A stretch of DNA of 64,000 nt from Scalindua sp964344685 (GTDB taxonomy: Bacteria > Planctomycetota > Brocadiia > Brocadiales > Scalinduaceae), in assembly GCA_964344685.1 (NCBI GenBank), contig CAYFOK010000007.1, positions 124,001-188,000 of the forward strand, read 5' to 3'. Within the stretch, counting starts at the first letter, position 1. Each line of letters opens with the position of its first letter. The notes under the pieces are model-generated. The model had not been told where the DNA came from, did no database searches, and was given only the letters and a program-made list of their open reading frames with translations. Shown one piece after another: positions 26,477-34,833 of this stretch. The position numbers were made by a program, and so were the translations under genes.

Positions 26477-27809
26477 CTTCCATTAACTTCAGTGCATACT
26501 TTATTGGGACCCCAAAATTTGCCCCTCTGAAACCGCGAAAGATTCCATAATTCACTGCAATTACTTTACCTTTATTATTAAAAAGCGGCCCTCCACTGCC
26601 ACCTACAGTTGTTTGTGCATCATAGATAATTCTTTTGTTCAAAACATCGCTTATATGCCCCTGGGTAGCTATAGGTTTTATCAGATTGCGGTTAGAAAGC
26701 TCCTGCGCAGCTTCTACAAATGGTAATTTAGATATTTCCAGCGCAATTTCCGGATCACTTTTGGCGTAAAGTGCACTCATGCCGGCTGGATAACCCAACA
26801 GGACAACAGGCTCTCCCTCAATTGCATCCCTACCACTTAAATCCAGTTCCAGCTCAGGTATTTCAATATCTTCAGGATTAAAACTTAAAAGAGCAATATC
26901 TACAGTATCAGAAACTTTCTCTACTTTAAGTGGAACAGGATCTACTATATTAGGGAAGAAAGCCCTGAACACCTCCAATTTGGGAATAAAACCGGGTTCC
27001 AGTGGAATTGCCTGTTCTATCTGCTGCCACCAGGGTTCAGCAATATGACGATTTGTTATAATCTTACCATTGCTTATAACAAAGCCTGTTCCTGTAAGTT
27101 TATTAGTCAGTAAAGTTCCATCCCTCCATGATTTTAATGGATTACCCGTAACCTCATCAACTAATGAAAAAGAACATTGAATTAAACAGACCCCCCTACT
27201 GAAATCTTTTATGATCTTTTCACCGATATCACTTTCAAACTCAAGAAGTTCTACTCTTTTTGATGTTTCTGTAAGACTGAAGTAAATGTTATGAAATAAA
27301 GTAATAATTCCTATTAAGGTTAGCAACAGGATAAAGACAGTAACAAGCTTAAATTTCGCAGAAGATTGTGTAAATGCCTCATTTAATAAAGTTTTAAAAA
27401 AAGCTGTTGCCGTGATCAGCTTTCTTCCTTTTTGAGGTTCTCTGGCAAGGTCCATTGAATCTGCCAGTATTTCCCTGAATGGCTTACATACATCACCCTC
27501 TTCACTCTTTATCCTGAAACGTACCCTTGGCCCGTTGCTGCCGTATTCAATGAGGTCACCATCATGAATAACAACCTCCTTTATCTGCCTGTTATTCACA
27601 AACGTACCTTTAACACTGTCTAAATCCTTCAGGACATAATCGCATTCCTGTAAAATTATTTCTGCATGAAAAGGGGAGGTATTTTGATCTATAGATTGAT
27701 CAAAATTAAAATTGCAGGAAGGATCTGTTCCGACTCTGATTTCTGAATCAGCAAAGCATTCGGTTTTACCTCTCTTACTTCCTGACAGATGAACAAAGAT
27801 GGCCTTCAT
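26463..27809 (-). CDS. FHA domain - membrane segment - trypsin-like protease
   Basis: The 448-residue protein begins with a forkhead-associated domain (about 20-100; FHA signature IRVGTDPSC, NTSPFHAEI, GTFVNNRQI), which binds phospho-Thr peptides in the cytoplasm. A membrane helix follows (about 155-177), then a trypsin-like domain with His255 (TNRHIA), Asp304 (DTVDIALL) and Ser405 (GGSGGPL). The topology suggests a cytoplasmic phospho-sensor controlling a periplasmic protease. No kinase gene lies next to it. It overlaps the duplicated protein gene by 4 bases and the HAD gene by 14 bases. Confidence 0.88.
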   Translation of the reverse strand: MKAIFVHLSGSKRGKTECFADSEIRVGTDPSCNFNFDQSIDQNTSPFHAEIILQECDYVLKDLDSVKGTFVNNRQIKEVVIHDGDLIEYGSNGPRVRFRIKSEEGDVCKPFREILADSMDLAREPQKGRKLITATAFFKTLLNEAFTQSSAKFKLVTVFILLLTLIGIITLFHNIYFSLTETSKRVELLEFESDIGEKIIKDFSRGVCLIQCSFSLVDEVTGNPLKSWRDGTLLTNKLTGTGFVISNGKIITNRHIAEPWWQQIEQAIPLEPGFIPKLEVFRAFFPNIVDPVPLKVEKVSDTVDIALLSFNPEDIEIPELELDLSGRDAIEGEPVVLLGYPAGMSALYAKSDPEIALEISKLPFVEAAQELSNRNLIKPIATQGHISDVLNKRIIYDAQTTVGGSGGPLFNNKGKVIAVNYGIFRGFRGANFGVPIKYALKLMEDAKH

Positions 27810-28378
27810 TTGTTTTTATTAACAAAATGATTGTACACAATATCAGCGAAAGCGCTTAGCCCTTTCATGTCTTTACCCAGTTCTGATATCTTGTTTTCCA
27901 GTTCTTCCCTGTTTTTAAAGTTTCGCGAAATGTATTCGGCTACGAATGTCTGGGCGGAAATATAATTAAGGTCAACTCCCTGGTCATCAGGGCTTTCTGA
28001 AATCTTGTAAGCAACCAGGTCAGTGATAGCCTTTAATGTGATATCCTGTTTACTGCTTATTTTATTTTTAACAGTTTCAAAATCCAAATGGTCACTTGCT
28101 GTATAATATTGATAAATCGTATCAGCAAATGCTTCTATCCCCTTAACTCCACCATCTAAAATTGTTAATTTTTCGTGAAATTCATCAAGAGTACTGTGAT
28201 TTTCCGAAATATACTCTGCCGTTATTTCTTCAGCCTTAGTAAGATTATTTTCCGGCCCCTTGTCATAAGGGCCTTTAGAAATTTTTAGAGCCACAATATC
28301 CGTAATGGGCTTTAATGTTTCATCTTCAGCATTGCGTATATGGTTTATAACCGTTTCTACATCAAGTCTATTCTTCAT
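27806..28378 (-). CDS. Internally duplicated small protein
   Basis: The 190-residue protein consists of two similar units of about 90 residues (1-92 and 97-187). Each has the order VExVxxxI..., TLKxITDxVAxKIS, AEYIS and GxxAFADxxYxxF. It is soluble and acidic without a signal peptide. I do not recognise the fold. Its last 4 bases overlap the FHA-protease start, so the two are translated together, which suggests a partner role in the same process. Confidence 0.7.
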   Translation of the reverse strand: MKNRLDVETVINHIRNAEDETLKPITDIVALKISKGPYDKGPENNLTKAEEITAEYISENHSTLDEFHEKLTILDGGVKGIEAFADTIYQYYTASDHLDFETVKNKISSKQDITLKAITDLVAYKISESPDDQGVDLNYISAQTFVAEYISRNFKNREELENKISELGKDMKGLSAFADIVYNHFVNKNK

Positions 28379-28554
28379 CGGAGTTCATTATACTAATGCT
28401 TACATATAAATCAACTCTGATATATAACACATCAATTAACGTTAAATCCCGTGATAGTTCGTTTTTAAACGACCATTTATTCAGAATGAAAGTAAGATCT
28501 GACTTATCAAATGTACTTGACAGAAATGAAAAAAATTGGCTGGAATTTCTTCTT

Positions 28555-28598
28555 GAGATGTTAAATTTAAATAATATCTATTTAAATATTAACATCTC
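28555..28598. terminator. Strong hairpin after the 28602 gene
   Basis: GAGATGTTAAATTTAAAT (from 28555) pairs with ATTTAAATATTAACATCTC (to 28598), an almost perfect stem of about 18 bp with a short loop. It begins a few bases after the stop of the minus-strand gene and is followed on the plus strand by a T-rich run. It may stop transcription from either side. Confidence 0.55.
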
Positions 28599-28601
28599 CT
28601 T

Positions 28602-28982
28602 TTAGTTTTTACTGAAAGTAAGTTCCTGTCGATGCTCTCCGGAAGCTGGACGGCCTGCAGCTCCTAATTCAAATGTTACCTGTACGATTTCGCCAGGATT
28701 AACACGCACCTCTCTGGAGTCTGAATTGCCATGGGAATCAGTAACTGAAACGGTATGATGCCCTTTACCTACCTGGAAAACACGGTTTCCGTTGTGACCG
28801 GTAGTGTCTGACTGTTCACCAACACTCACTTCTGCATCTTCAATCGGTGAACCCGCTGCGGTAACCTGAACAATGACTGTTGCAGGTTCATCCCAGTCAC
28901 CAGCAAAGCTTGCTGTGCCTGCACAGAAAATTAATCCCGCAGCCATGAGCGATATAAAAGCAAATTTCAGTTTACTCATCAT
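28602..28982 (-). CDS. Small secreted protein with carboxypeptidase-regulatory-like fold
   Basis: The 126-residue protein has a signal peptide (AFISLMAAGLIFCAGTASFAG). The mature part holds one beta-sandwich unit of the type seen in carboxypeptidase regulatory or big Ig-like domains: GSPIEDAEVSVG, then TTGHNGNRVF, KGHHTVSVTDSHGNS and IVQVTFELG. It is the paralogue of the next gene, with near-identical DNA in two stretches. It lies downstream of the hairpin at 29014-29048 in the minus direction. The role is probably extracellular binding, not catalysis. Confidence 0.78.
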   Translation of the reverse strand: MMSKLKFAFISLMAAGLIFCAGTASFAGDWDEPATVIVQVTAAGSPIEDAEVSVGEQSDTTGHNGNRVFQVGKGHHTVSVTDSHGNSDSREVRVNPGEIVQVTFELGAAGRPASGEHRQELTFSKN

Positions 28983-29013
28983 TCCTTTTTACTTTTCAGC
29001 TTAAGAAATAAAA

Positions 29014-29048
29014 ACAGGCTTCAGGGTTATAAAAACCCTGAAGCCTGT
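29014..29048 (-). terminator. Hairpin between the two secreted paralogues
   Basis: ACAGGCTTCAGGGTT (29014-29028) and AACCCTGAAGCCTGT (29034-29048) form a perfect 15-bp stem with a 5-base loop. In the minus direction it follows the upstream gene (29067-29438) and is followed by a T-rich run, which fits a terminator or attenuator. Confidence 0.75.
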
Positions 29049-29066
29049 AATTTACTGAATGAAAAA

Positions 29067-29438
29067 TCAATGATGTACTGTAGCAGGACGGCCTGGAGCA
29101 CCTAAATCAAATGTCACCTGAGTGATTTCACCTGATTTAACCCTAACTGTTCTGCTGTCTGAATTGCCATGGGAATCAGTAACTGAAGCGGTATGAAAAC
29201 CTTTGGAAACCGACAAAGTTGTATTCCCCTGGGGACCTGTTGTACCAGAACTATCTCCAACACTCACTTCAGCACCTTCAATCGGTGAACCCATTGCAGT
29301 AACATAAAAGAAGACTGTTCCACCTTCAGTTGGTGGCCACTCTCCACCTCTACCGTAAGCAAATGATGAACTGCTTATGCAGAAAAGTAATCCTGCAGCC
29401 ATGAGAGATATAAAAGCAAATTTCATTTTACTAAGCAT
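29067..29438 (-). CDS. Small secreted protein, paralogue of the 28602 gene
   Basis: The protein starts at ATG 29438 (GGAG 7 bases upstream); a start 12 codons earlier, which would add MFLIFDLERRKG, is less likely. The 123-residue product has a signal peptide nearly identical to its paralogue (KFAFISLMAAGL) and the same beta unit (GSPIEGAEVSVGDSSGTTG, VSKGFHTASVTDSHGNS). A promoter at 29586-29613 and a hairpin at 29014-29048 bracket it. The duplication is recent or kept similar by gene conversion. Confidence 0.78.
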   Translation of the reverse strand: MLSKMKFAFISLMAAGLLFCISSSSFAYGRGGEWPPTEGGTVFFYVTAMGSPIEGAEVSVGDSSGTTGPQGNTTLSVSKGFHTASVTDSHGNSDSRTVRVKSGEITQVTFDLGAPGRPATVHH

Positions 29439-29585
29439 TCCCTTTCTCCTTTCCAAATCAAAAATTAAAAACACTCTACTATACTATTGCGGTAATTCTT
29501 CTCTAATTTACAGGAAAAGTGGCTAAAATCACCTCCTCCCTTCTTGAGATGTCATAATCGCCTGACAAACAAAAAATATCAAGGG

Positions 29586-29613
29586 ATTATACATTAAAAC
29601 ATGTTTTCGTCAA
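29586..29613 (-). promoter_or_regulatory. Sigma-70 promoter for the secreted paralogues
   Basis: On the minus strand TTGACG (29613-29608) and TATAAT (29591-29586) are separated by 16 bases. The transcript would have a leader of about 140 bases before ATG 29438. Confidence 0.65.
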
Positions 29614-30007
29614 GTGATTTTCTGTTTTTTTGACTGGGATCATTTAACTCTTTTTTCACAATTTATTTATAACTGTTTGCCTATTAAAATCATCTGGTTA
29701 TTGTGCCGAATTTTCTTTGAAAAAAGCCTTAGTAGTTATAAGGGAATGTATTCTAAAGGCAATATTTTTCTAACCTCCCTGTACCATAGCTTAATTACAG
29801 AAACAATTGTATGCTAATTAAAATCAAAGAGTTAGGTGTTTTTACCCATCTTAAATGAATAATTATGAATATTATTATTTTTTTTCAATATTTAATGATG
29901 TAGTATAGAGGTCATAAAATGAAAATGTCTATAATTGCCTAATACAAAACCACTTAGGCTATTTTACCAATCAAGTGCCCATTTTTTGATATTTAAAGAA
30001 GATCTAT
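29614..30007. other. AT-rich divergent intergenic region
   Basis: The region lies between the secreted-protein promoter and the large fusion gene at 30008. It is very AT-rich. I see no gene; one open frame (29614-29817) has no ribosome site. A TATAAT lies near 29930 but has no convincing -35 partner. Confidence 0.45.
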
Positions 30008-33000
30008 ATGACAGAAGAGAAGAGTTTTTCTAAAAAAACAAGAGACTTTCTTAAGAATTATGAGCCTTTTTGCTTATTGTCTAACAATCTTTTAAAAAAG
30101 ATTGTATCTAAGCTCCAGATCCAGAATTATGGAGTGGGCCAGACTATATGCGAAAGAGGGCACAAAGGCAATTGTCTGTTTATCATTCATTCTGGATCCG
30201 TAGTAGAGACTTTAGTTGACAGCAGTGGGGAGGAGATTGCCGTAGCTGTGCTCAGCAAAGGAGATTGCTTTGGCGCAATTTCTCTCCTTACCGATGAACC
30301 ATACCTTGCGACCAAGAAGGCACAGGAAGATGCTGAGCTCTTTGTAATTTACAATGAAGATATCCAGGAACTGATTCAAAAGAATCCTGTTTTGAGTATA
30401 TATTTAACGAGAATTGTTTCAACGAGAATAAAAGCTTTCTATGATTTCTTTAAAAAGGAAAAAATCAAAATAGTTGAAGTAATTGGAGACAAGTTTGAAA
30501 AAGAGAGAAAGTTAGACGTAATAAACAAAGTAACCAGACTTTTCCACTCAGCAGAAGATATTAATAAGACACTCTTGTCGGTCGTTAAGATCGTCAGTGA
30601 GGAAATGAAGGCAGATGCATGTTCTATATATTTAGTTGACCGAGTTAATCATGATCTTGTACTGGAGGCAGCAGTTGGCTTAGACAATGAAATAACTAGA
30701 AATGTGAGAATGCGATTAGACAAAGGTGAAGGGGTTACCGGATGGGTAGTAAAGAATGGTGAGCCGGTAGCCCTTGAAGATGTCCATTCAGACCCCAGGG
30801 TGAAGTTTATTACGGAAATCCATGAGGAACGTTTATCATCACTCTTGTCTTTGCCATTAGGTGACAAGAATGACATTATTGGAGCAATCAATATTCAGAC
30901 TGTAGAAAAAAGAAATTACACCTATGACGATATCAGGGGATTAACGATTATTGCAAACCACATTGCCCTTGCTGTTTCCCATGCACGCCTTAAAAGAAGG
31001 ATACAGATTGCAGAAGGAGTAAGTGGCAGAAAAGTTCCAGAAAACCAGGGTTTTGTAGGCAAAGGCAAGTATATTGACAAAATTAATGCCTTTGTCAATT
31101 CCATAGCTTCAAATGATGAACCAGTATTGATAGGCGGTGAAGACGGAACTGGCAAGGTGCCTATGTCAAAAATTATTCATTACAAGAGCAGACGCCACAG
31201 GGGCCCTTTTGTCGAAATTGACTGCAGAGACATTGACCGTGAATCATGGGGAGAAGAACTTTTTGGATTTGAAAAAATCTCTAAGGTAATAAGCAGTAGT
31301 GGCTCAACAGGAAAAGATTTACAGGACAACCTCTCTCCAGAGAACAGTCTTAAGGCAGGAGATCTGGCTACACGTCTTGGATTTATAGAGCTGGCTGATT
31401 CTGGAACTATTTTTTTAAATCATGTTGACAGGTTGAACCAGGCAAACCAGATCAAATTACTGAATTATCTACAGGAAGGTAAATTCAATCGTGTCAATGG
31501 AGAGAATACTGTATTTTCAAACGCAAGAATTATTGTATCTGTTTCTCAAAATATTGCTTCATCTTTAGAGAAAGGAATATTTGATAAAAGTCTTTATAAA
31601 ATACTAAGCAAGAATTTCTACCAGCTAAAAGCTCTGAGGGATCAGAAACGCAGTATTCCCATGCTTACAAAAGACTTTCTTGAGAAGATCAGTCGTGAAT
31701 TACACAAGGACGTGAAAGGTGTATCTGATAATGCCATGGGAAGATTGATGAGTTATGATTGGCCCGGAAATGTTAAAGAGCTTGAGAATGTGCTGAGACG
31801 AGCAGTTATTCTGGCTAAGACAGATATTATTACATCAGAACAAATCTTTTTTGGAATTCCAAGAGTAGAGAAAAAATGGTCTTTCGATATTCTTTCATTT
31901 GAATCGTTTAAAAACTTTTTAAAGAGCAAATTTTACCCAACTGGCCTTCAAACTTTAAGCTCTATATTTCTTGTCATCACACTTTTATTTCTTTTTCTTG
32001 GACATAATGAAGGCCAGTTAAACTTTGTAAATATATTATTCTGGTCAGCAGGCATTTTTGGTATGTACTTAATAACTTTTGTTTCAGGAAGATTCTTGTG
32101 CGGGATATGTCCTTTTGCCACTATCGGCGATTTGATGAAGAGATTAAAAAATTTTAATCTGCAAATACCAAAAATATTAGTTTCATACGGAAGATATATT
32201 ACCATCGGACTGATAATATCAGTCTTCTGGTTTGAAGGTGTTACATCAATTCCGCACTCTTCGACATTAACTGCATACTTAATTATATTTATTCTTTCAG
32301 GAGCCGTAATTTCAGGCTTCTTTTTTGAAAGAAGAGTATGGTGCAGATATGTTTGTCCTCTGGGTGGTTTATTTGGTATCTATTCACTTTCATCAATAAC
32401 TTCTTTGAAGGCAAACAGAAGTGTCTGCCTGAATCAATGTGAAACCCACGATTGTTATCTGGGAACAGAATCAATAAAAGGCTGTCCAATGTATTTACAT
32501 CCTTATGGGTTGGAGAATGGCAGAGATTGTGTTTTATGTATGAATTGTTATAAAAATTGCGGTCACAGTTCCATAAGAGTCAATCTTCAGGTACCGGGAA
32601 GCGACATAGGCAGCATGTCCAACAAGTCATTGTCTGAGTCGTTACTGTGCCTATCACTATTGGGTATACTGCTGGTAGAGTATGGGAGCCTTCTAAGTAT
32701 AGACTCTCAGTGGTTTCTATCTTTACATAACCTTATCGGAATCAACCAATCTATACTTTACACATTAATATTCATCTTTGTATCTTTTCTGCCATCTGGT
32801 TCTATCCTTTTTCTCGATTATGTATTCAATGGATTTTCATTTAACAATGTGATGGCAAGAATTACTGTTTTAGGATATTCAGCTATCCCACTCGCACTTA
32901 TGGGACATCTTGCTTTTTATTGGAATAAATTAACAGCAGATTTCTGGAGATTGATGGAGTTAGCAGGTACTTACCAGCCGGTAAAAGCCAGAAATGAAAT

Positions 33001-33190
33001 CTTGATTACCGATAAAATAGGGAGTATGTCTGCAATAGAATTATTATTTATTGTTGCAGGGGTTTTAGGCTGTGTTTATATTTTTTATCTTCTATCGAAG
33101 AAAGTAAAATATATCTTAACTAAAACGACAATTGCCTGTTATTTATCTGTTATTGCAGCCTTTGCATTCGCATACATATGTATGTTGTAG
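30008..33190 (+). CDS. CNB-GAF-degenerate AAA+ sensor fused to polyferredoxin membrane protein
   Basis: The 1060-residue protein has four parts. (1) A Crp-type CNB domain (about 17-140) whose cassette FGAISLLTDEPYLATK lacks the usual Glu and Arg. (2) A GAF domain (about 170-326). (3) A sigma-54-activator-like AAA+ domain (about 345-615): Walker A GGEDGTGK is kept, but the GAFTGA loop is missing, Walker B is IFLNHV instead of FLDE, and both Arg-finger positions are lost (FDKSLYKIL), so ATP hydrolysis and sigma-54 contact are unlikely. (4) A membrane part (from about 650) of the NapH/NosR/YccM type, with FLCGICP and WCRYVCP, then two ferredoxin-like sites, Cys807/811/816/826 and CVLCMNCYKNC (841/844/847/851). 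No helix-turn-helix is present. A sensor-regulated membrane electron carrier is an inference. Confidence 0.85.
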   Translation: MTEEKSFSKKTRDFLKNYEPFCLLSNNLLKKIVSKLQIQNYGVGQTICERGHKGNCLFIIHSGSVVETLVDSSGEEIAVAVLSKGDCFGAISLLTDEPYLATKKAQEDAELFVIYNEDIQELIQKNPVLSIYLTRIVSTRIKAFYDFFKKEKIKIVEVIGDKFEKERKLDVINKVTRLFHSAEDINKTLLSVVKIVSEEMKADACSIYLVDRVNHDLVLEAAVGLDNEITRNVRMRLDKGEGVTGWVVKNGEPVALEDVHSDPRVKFITEIHEERLSSLLSLPLGDKNDIIGAINIQTVEKRNYTYDDIRGLTIIANHIALAVSHARLKRRIQIAEGVSGRKVPENQGFVGKGKYIDKINAFVNSIASNDEPVLIGGEDGTGKVPMSKIIHYKSRRHRGPFVEIDCRDIDRESWGEELFGFEKISKVISSSGSTGKDLQDNLSPENSLKAGDLATRLGFIELADSGTIFLNHVDRLNQANQIKLLNYLQEGKFNRVNGENTVFSNARIIVSVSQNIASSLEKGIFDKSLYKILSKNFYQLKALRDQKRSIPMLTKDFLEKISRELHKDVKGVSDNAMGRLMSYDWPGNVKELENVLRRAVILAKTDIITSEQIFFGIPRVEKKWSFDILSFESFKNFLKSKFYPTGLQTLSSIFLVITLLFLFLGHNEGQLNFVNILFWSAGIFGMYLITFVSGRFLCGICPFATIGDLMKRLKNFNLQIPKILVSYGRYITIGLIISVFWFEGVTSIPHSSTLTAYLIIFILSGAVISGFFFERRVWCRYVCPLGGLFGIYSLSSITSLKANRSVCLNQCETHDCYLGTESIKGCPMYLHPYGLENGRDCVLCMNCYKNCGHSSIRVNLQVPGSDIGSMSNKSLSESLLCLSLLGILLVEYGSLLSIDSQWFLSLHNLIGINQSILYTLIFIFVSFLPSGSILFLDYVFNGFSFNNVMARITVLGYSAIPLALMGHLAFYWNKLTADFWRLMELAGTYQPVKARNEILITDKIGSMSAIELLFIVAGVLGCVYIFYLLSKKVKYILTKTTIACYLSVIAAFAFAYICML

Positions 33191-33405
33191 TATATTTAGT
33201 TCTCTAAGAACAGAGTGGCATTGGGAGTTACTCTCTACTTCAAATTAACACAATTTTTTATTTTTTAAGCTGCAATCGTTGGATTAATTGTTTAAGTGCG
33301 TACTATGGATATACGTTTCTGTTTCAGGACTTCCTGAAGAGGATAAGTGGAAATGGCCTGCAATAATTAATCGTTTATATTACAGTGCTAGAATTGCAGG
33401 CTAAA

Positions 33406-34422
33406 TTAACTGACGATAGAAACGTTTGATAATATGCCATTATCCCTGGGCTTAGTGCTTTGGTTCTTGTTCTTAAGCCCGAGAAAGCAGATAAACTCTT
33501 TTAACAATTCCTCGTTAAAACAAATATGATTCTCTTTCCTAATTTCTTCCAATGTTGCAAAAGGCTTCATTGCAGCTGCATACGGCCTGTCGGACGTCAT
33601 TGCATCATATGCATCAACTATCCTGGAAATTTGCCCAAATAAATGGATATCATTACCTCCAATTCCATAAGGATATCCTGTACCATCATTGTTTTCGTGG
33701 TGCTGAATAACTACTTTTAGAGAGAGCCCATCAATGTCATCCCTGTGTTCTAAAAGTTTCAGCCCTGCTTTAGGATGTTTTTTGATTATATCATACTCAT
33801 CACTAGTGAGATCCCCGTCTTTGGTCAAAACTTCCACAGGGAGTGTTGACTTGCCGATATCATGCAACAGAAGGCCTGTCCCCAGACTTTCCAGCTCTTT
33901 TGGCGGTAAGGCAAGATATTTGCCAAAGAGTAATCCGATAACCGCTACATTAATAGAATGTGTATACGTATGATAATCATTGGAAGTAACTTCAAACAAA
34001 CTGGAAAATGTATTCTCATTCTGCATTATGTGACTTATTGTATTACCTACCCACACAGAAGCCCGTACAATATGCTCACCAGACTCTGGATTCTCAAAAA
34101 GATCCTGTGATAAGTTATTCGCAACCTGATAAAGTGCACCTGATTTTTGCAAAGAACTTTTACTATTATCAGTAATAATTTGTTTAAGGTTTCTTTCCTG
34201 ATACCTAAGGTATATATTGGTATCTTTTGTAGCAATATACAGCCTTTGTGCATTCCTGCTTAACAGTTCTTCTCTTCTCGCAGGACTGAATTCTTGATCC
34301 CCCCGGCAGAATAAAATATATCTGGAGCGCCCATTCAGATCACTTCTCAAAAACACATCAAACTCTATTTTGGTGTTTTCAACTAAAGCATCCTTTGAAA
34401 TAGCAGTATATTCTTTGTTCAT
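33406..34422 (-). CDS. HD-GYP cyclic-di-GMP phosphodiesterase
   Basis: The 338-residue protein has an N-terminal domain of about 100 residues of the kind often seen before HD-GYP domains (FDVFLRSDLNGRSRYILFCRGD, quoted in part), a helix, then a full HD-GYP domain: THSINVAVIG, LLLHDIGKS (HD), HHENNDGTGYP (GYP signature) and RIVDAYDAMTSDRPYA. All metal residues are present, so it should degrade cyclic di-GMP to GMP. It has no membrane segment. It points toward the large fusion gene, ending 215 bases from it. Confidence 0.92.
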   Translation of the reverse strand: MNKEYTAISKDALVENTKIEFDVFLRSDLNGRSRYILFCRGDQEFSPARREELLSRNAQRLYIATKDTNIYLRYQERNLKQIITDNSKSSLQKSGALYQVANNLSQDLFENPESGEHIVRASVWVGNTISHIMQNENTFSSLFEVTSNDYHTYTHSINVAVIGLLFGKYLALPPKELESLGTGLLLHDIGKSTLPVEVLTKDGDLTSDEYDIIKKHPKAGLKLLEHRDDIDGLSLKVVIQHHENNDGTGYPYGIGGNDIHLFGQISRIVDAYDAMTSDRPYAAAMKPFATLEEIRKENHICFNEELLKEFICFLGLKNKNQSTKPRDNGILSNVSIVS

Positions 34423-34833
34423 TGATTTAGGTACAGTAATTTCTTACAATAGTAATTAATCATTAAATATAAATCAAATTATCACAAAAAAAAGATAACT
34501 CCTTGATATTAAACACATTATGTAATTTTTAATATTTGTATGGATATAGACGGAATTATCTGTCGCTAAATTTGTGCCTAAAAGATTAATTTTTGGCAAA
34601 ACAGATGACCCAAAGAAATGAAATTGTGCTAAATACTTATGTGATACAATCTTATCTGTAACAAAAATATGGGTGAGGGTTGTTGAAAAACTATTGTTAT
34701 TGTTTCTGCACCTGTTACATTGTTGATAATGTCAACGATTTAAGGGTAATTATTTCTGCTTTGAAGATGCTCAGGAGGCTTGAAAAGATCATGATATGAA
34801 AAATAAAGCTTTACAGGACAAAAACTACTGACA
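34423..34833. other. Intergenic region with a possible Cys-rich small ORF
   Basis: This 411-base stretch lies between the HD-GYP gene and the lectin/thioredoxin fusion gene. It is AT-rich. The only candidate is a 38-codon ORF at 34683-34799, listed separately. I see nothing else of note. Confidence 0.4.
34683..34799 (+). CDS. Possible 38-residue Cys-rich ORF
   Basis: A TTG at 34683 preceded by GAGGGT opens a frame with four Cys near the N terminus (KNYCYCFCTC), then a hydrophobic and basic segment ending KMLRRLEKIMI. Stop TGA at 34797-34799. Small size, TTG start and AT-rich context make this uncertain; the pattern could arise by chance. Confidence 0.2.
   Translation: MKNYCYCFCTCYIVDNVNDLRVIISALKMLRRLEKIMI

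Noticed and set aside
28396..28605. 69-codon plus-strand frame between two minus-strand genes
   Set aside because: No ribosome site, no similarity, and it ends inside the hairpin that follows the secreted-protein gene.
29614..29817. 67-codon plus-strand frame
   Set aside because: No ribosome site, overlaps the minus-strand promoter region and is Phe/Ile-rich as expected by chance in AT-rich DNA.
33288..33404. 38-codon frame just before the HD-GYP stop
   Set aside because: TTG start with no ribosome site; could be a remnant, but nothing supports it.
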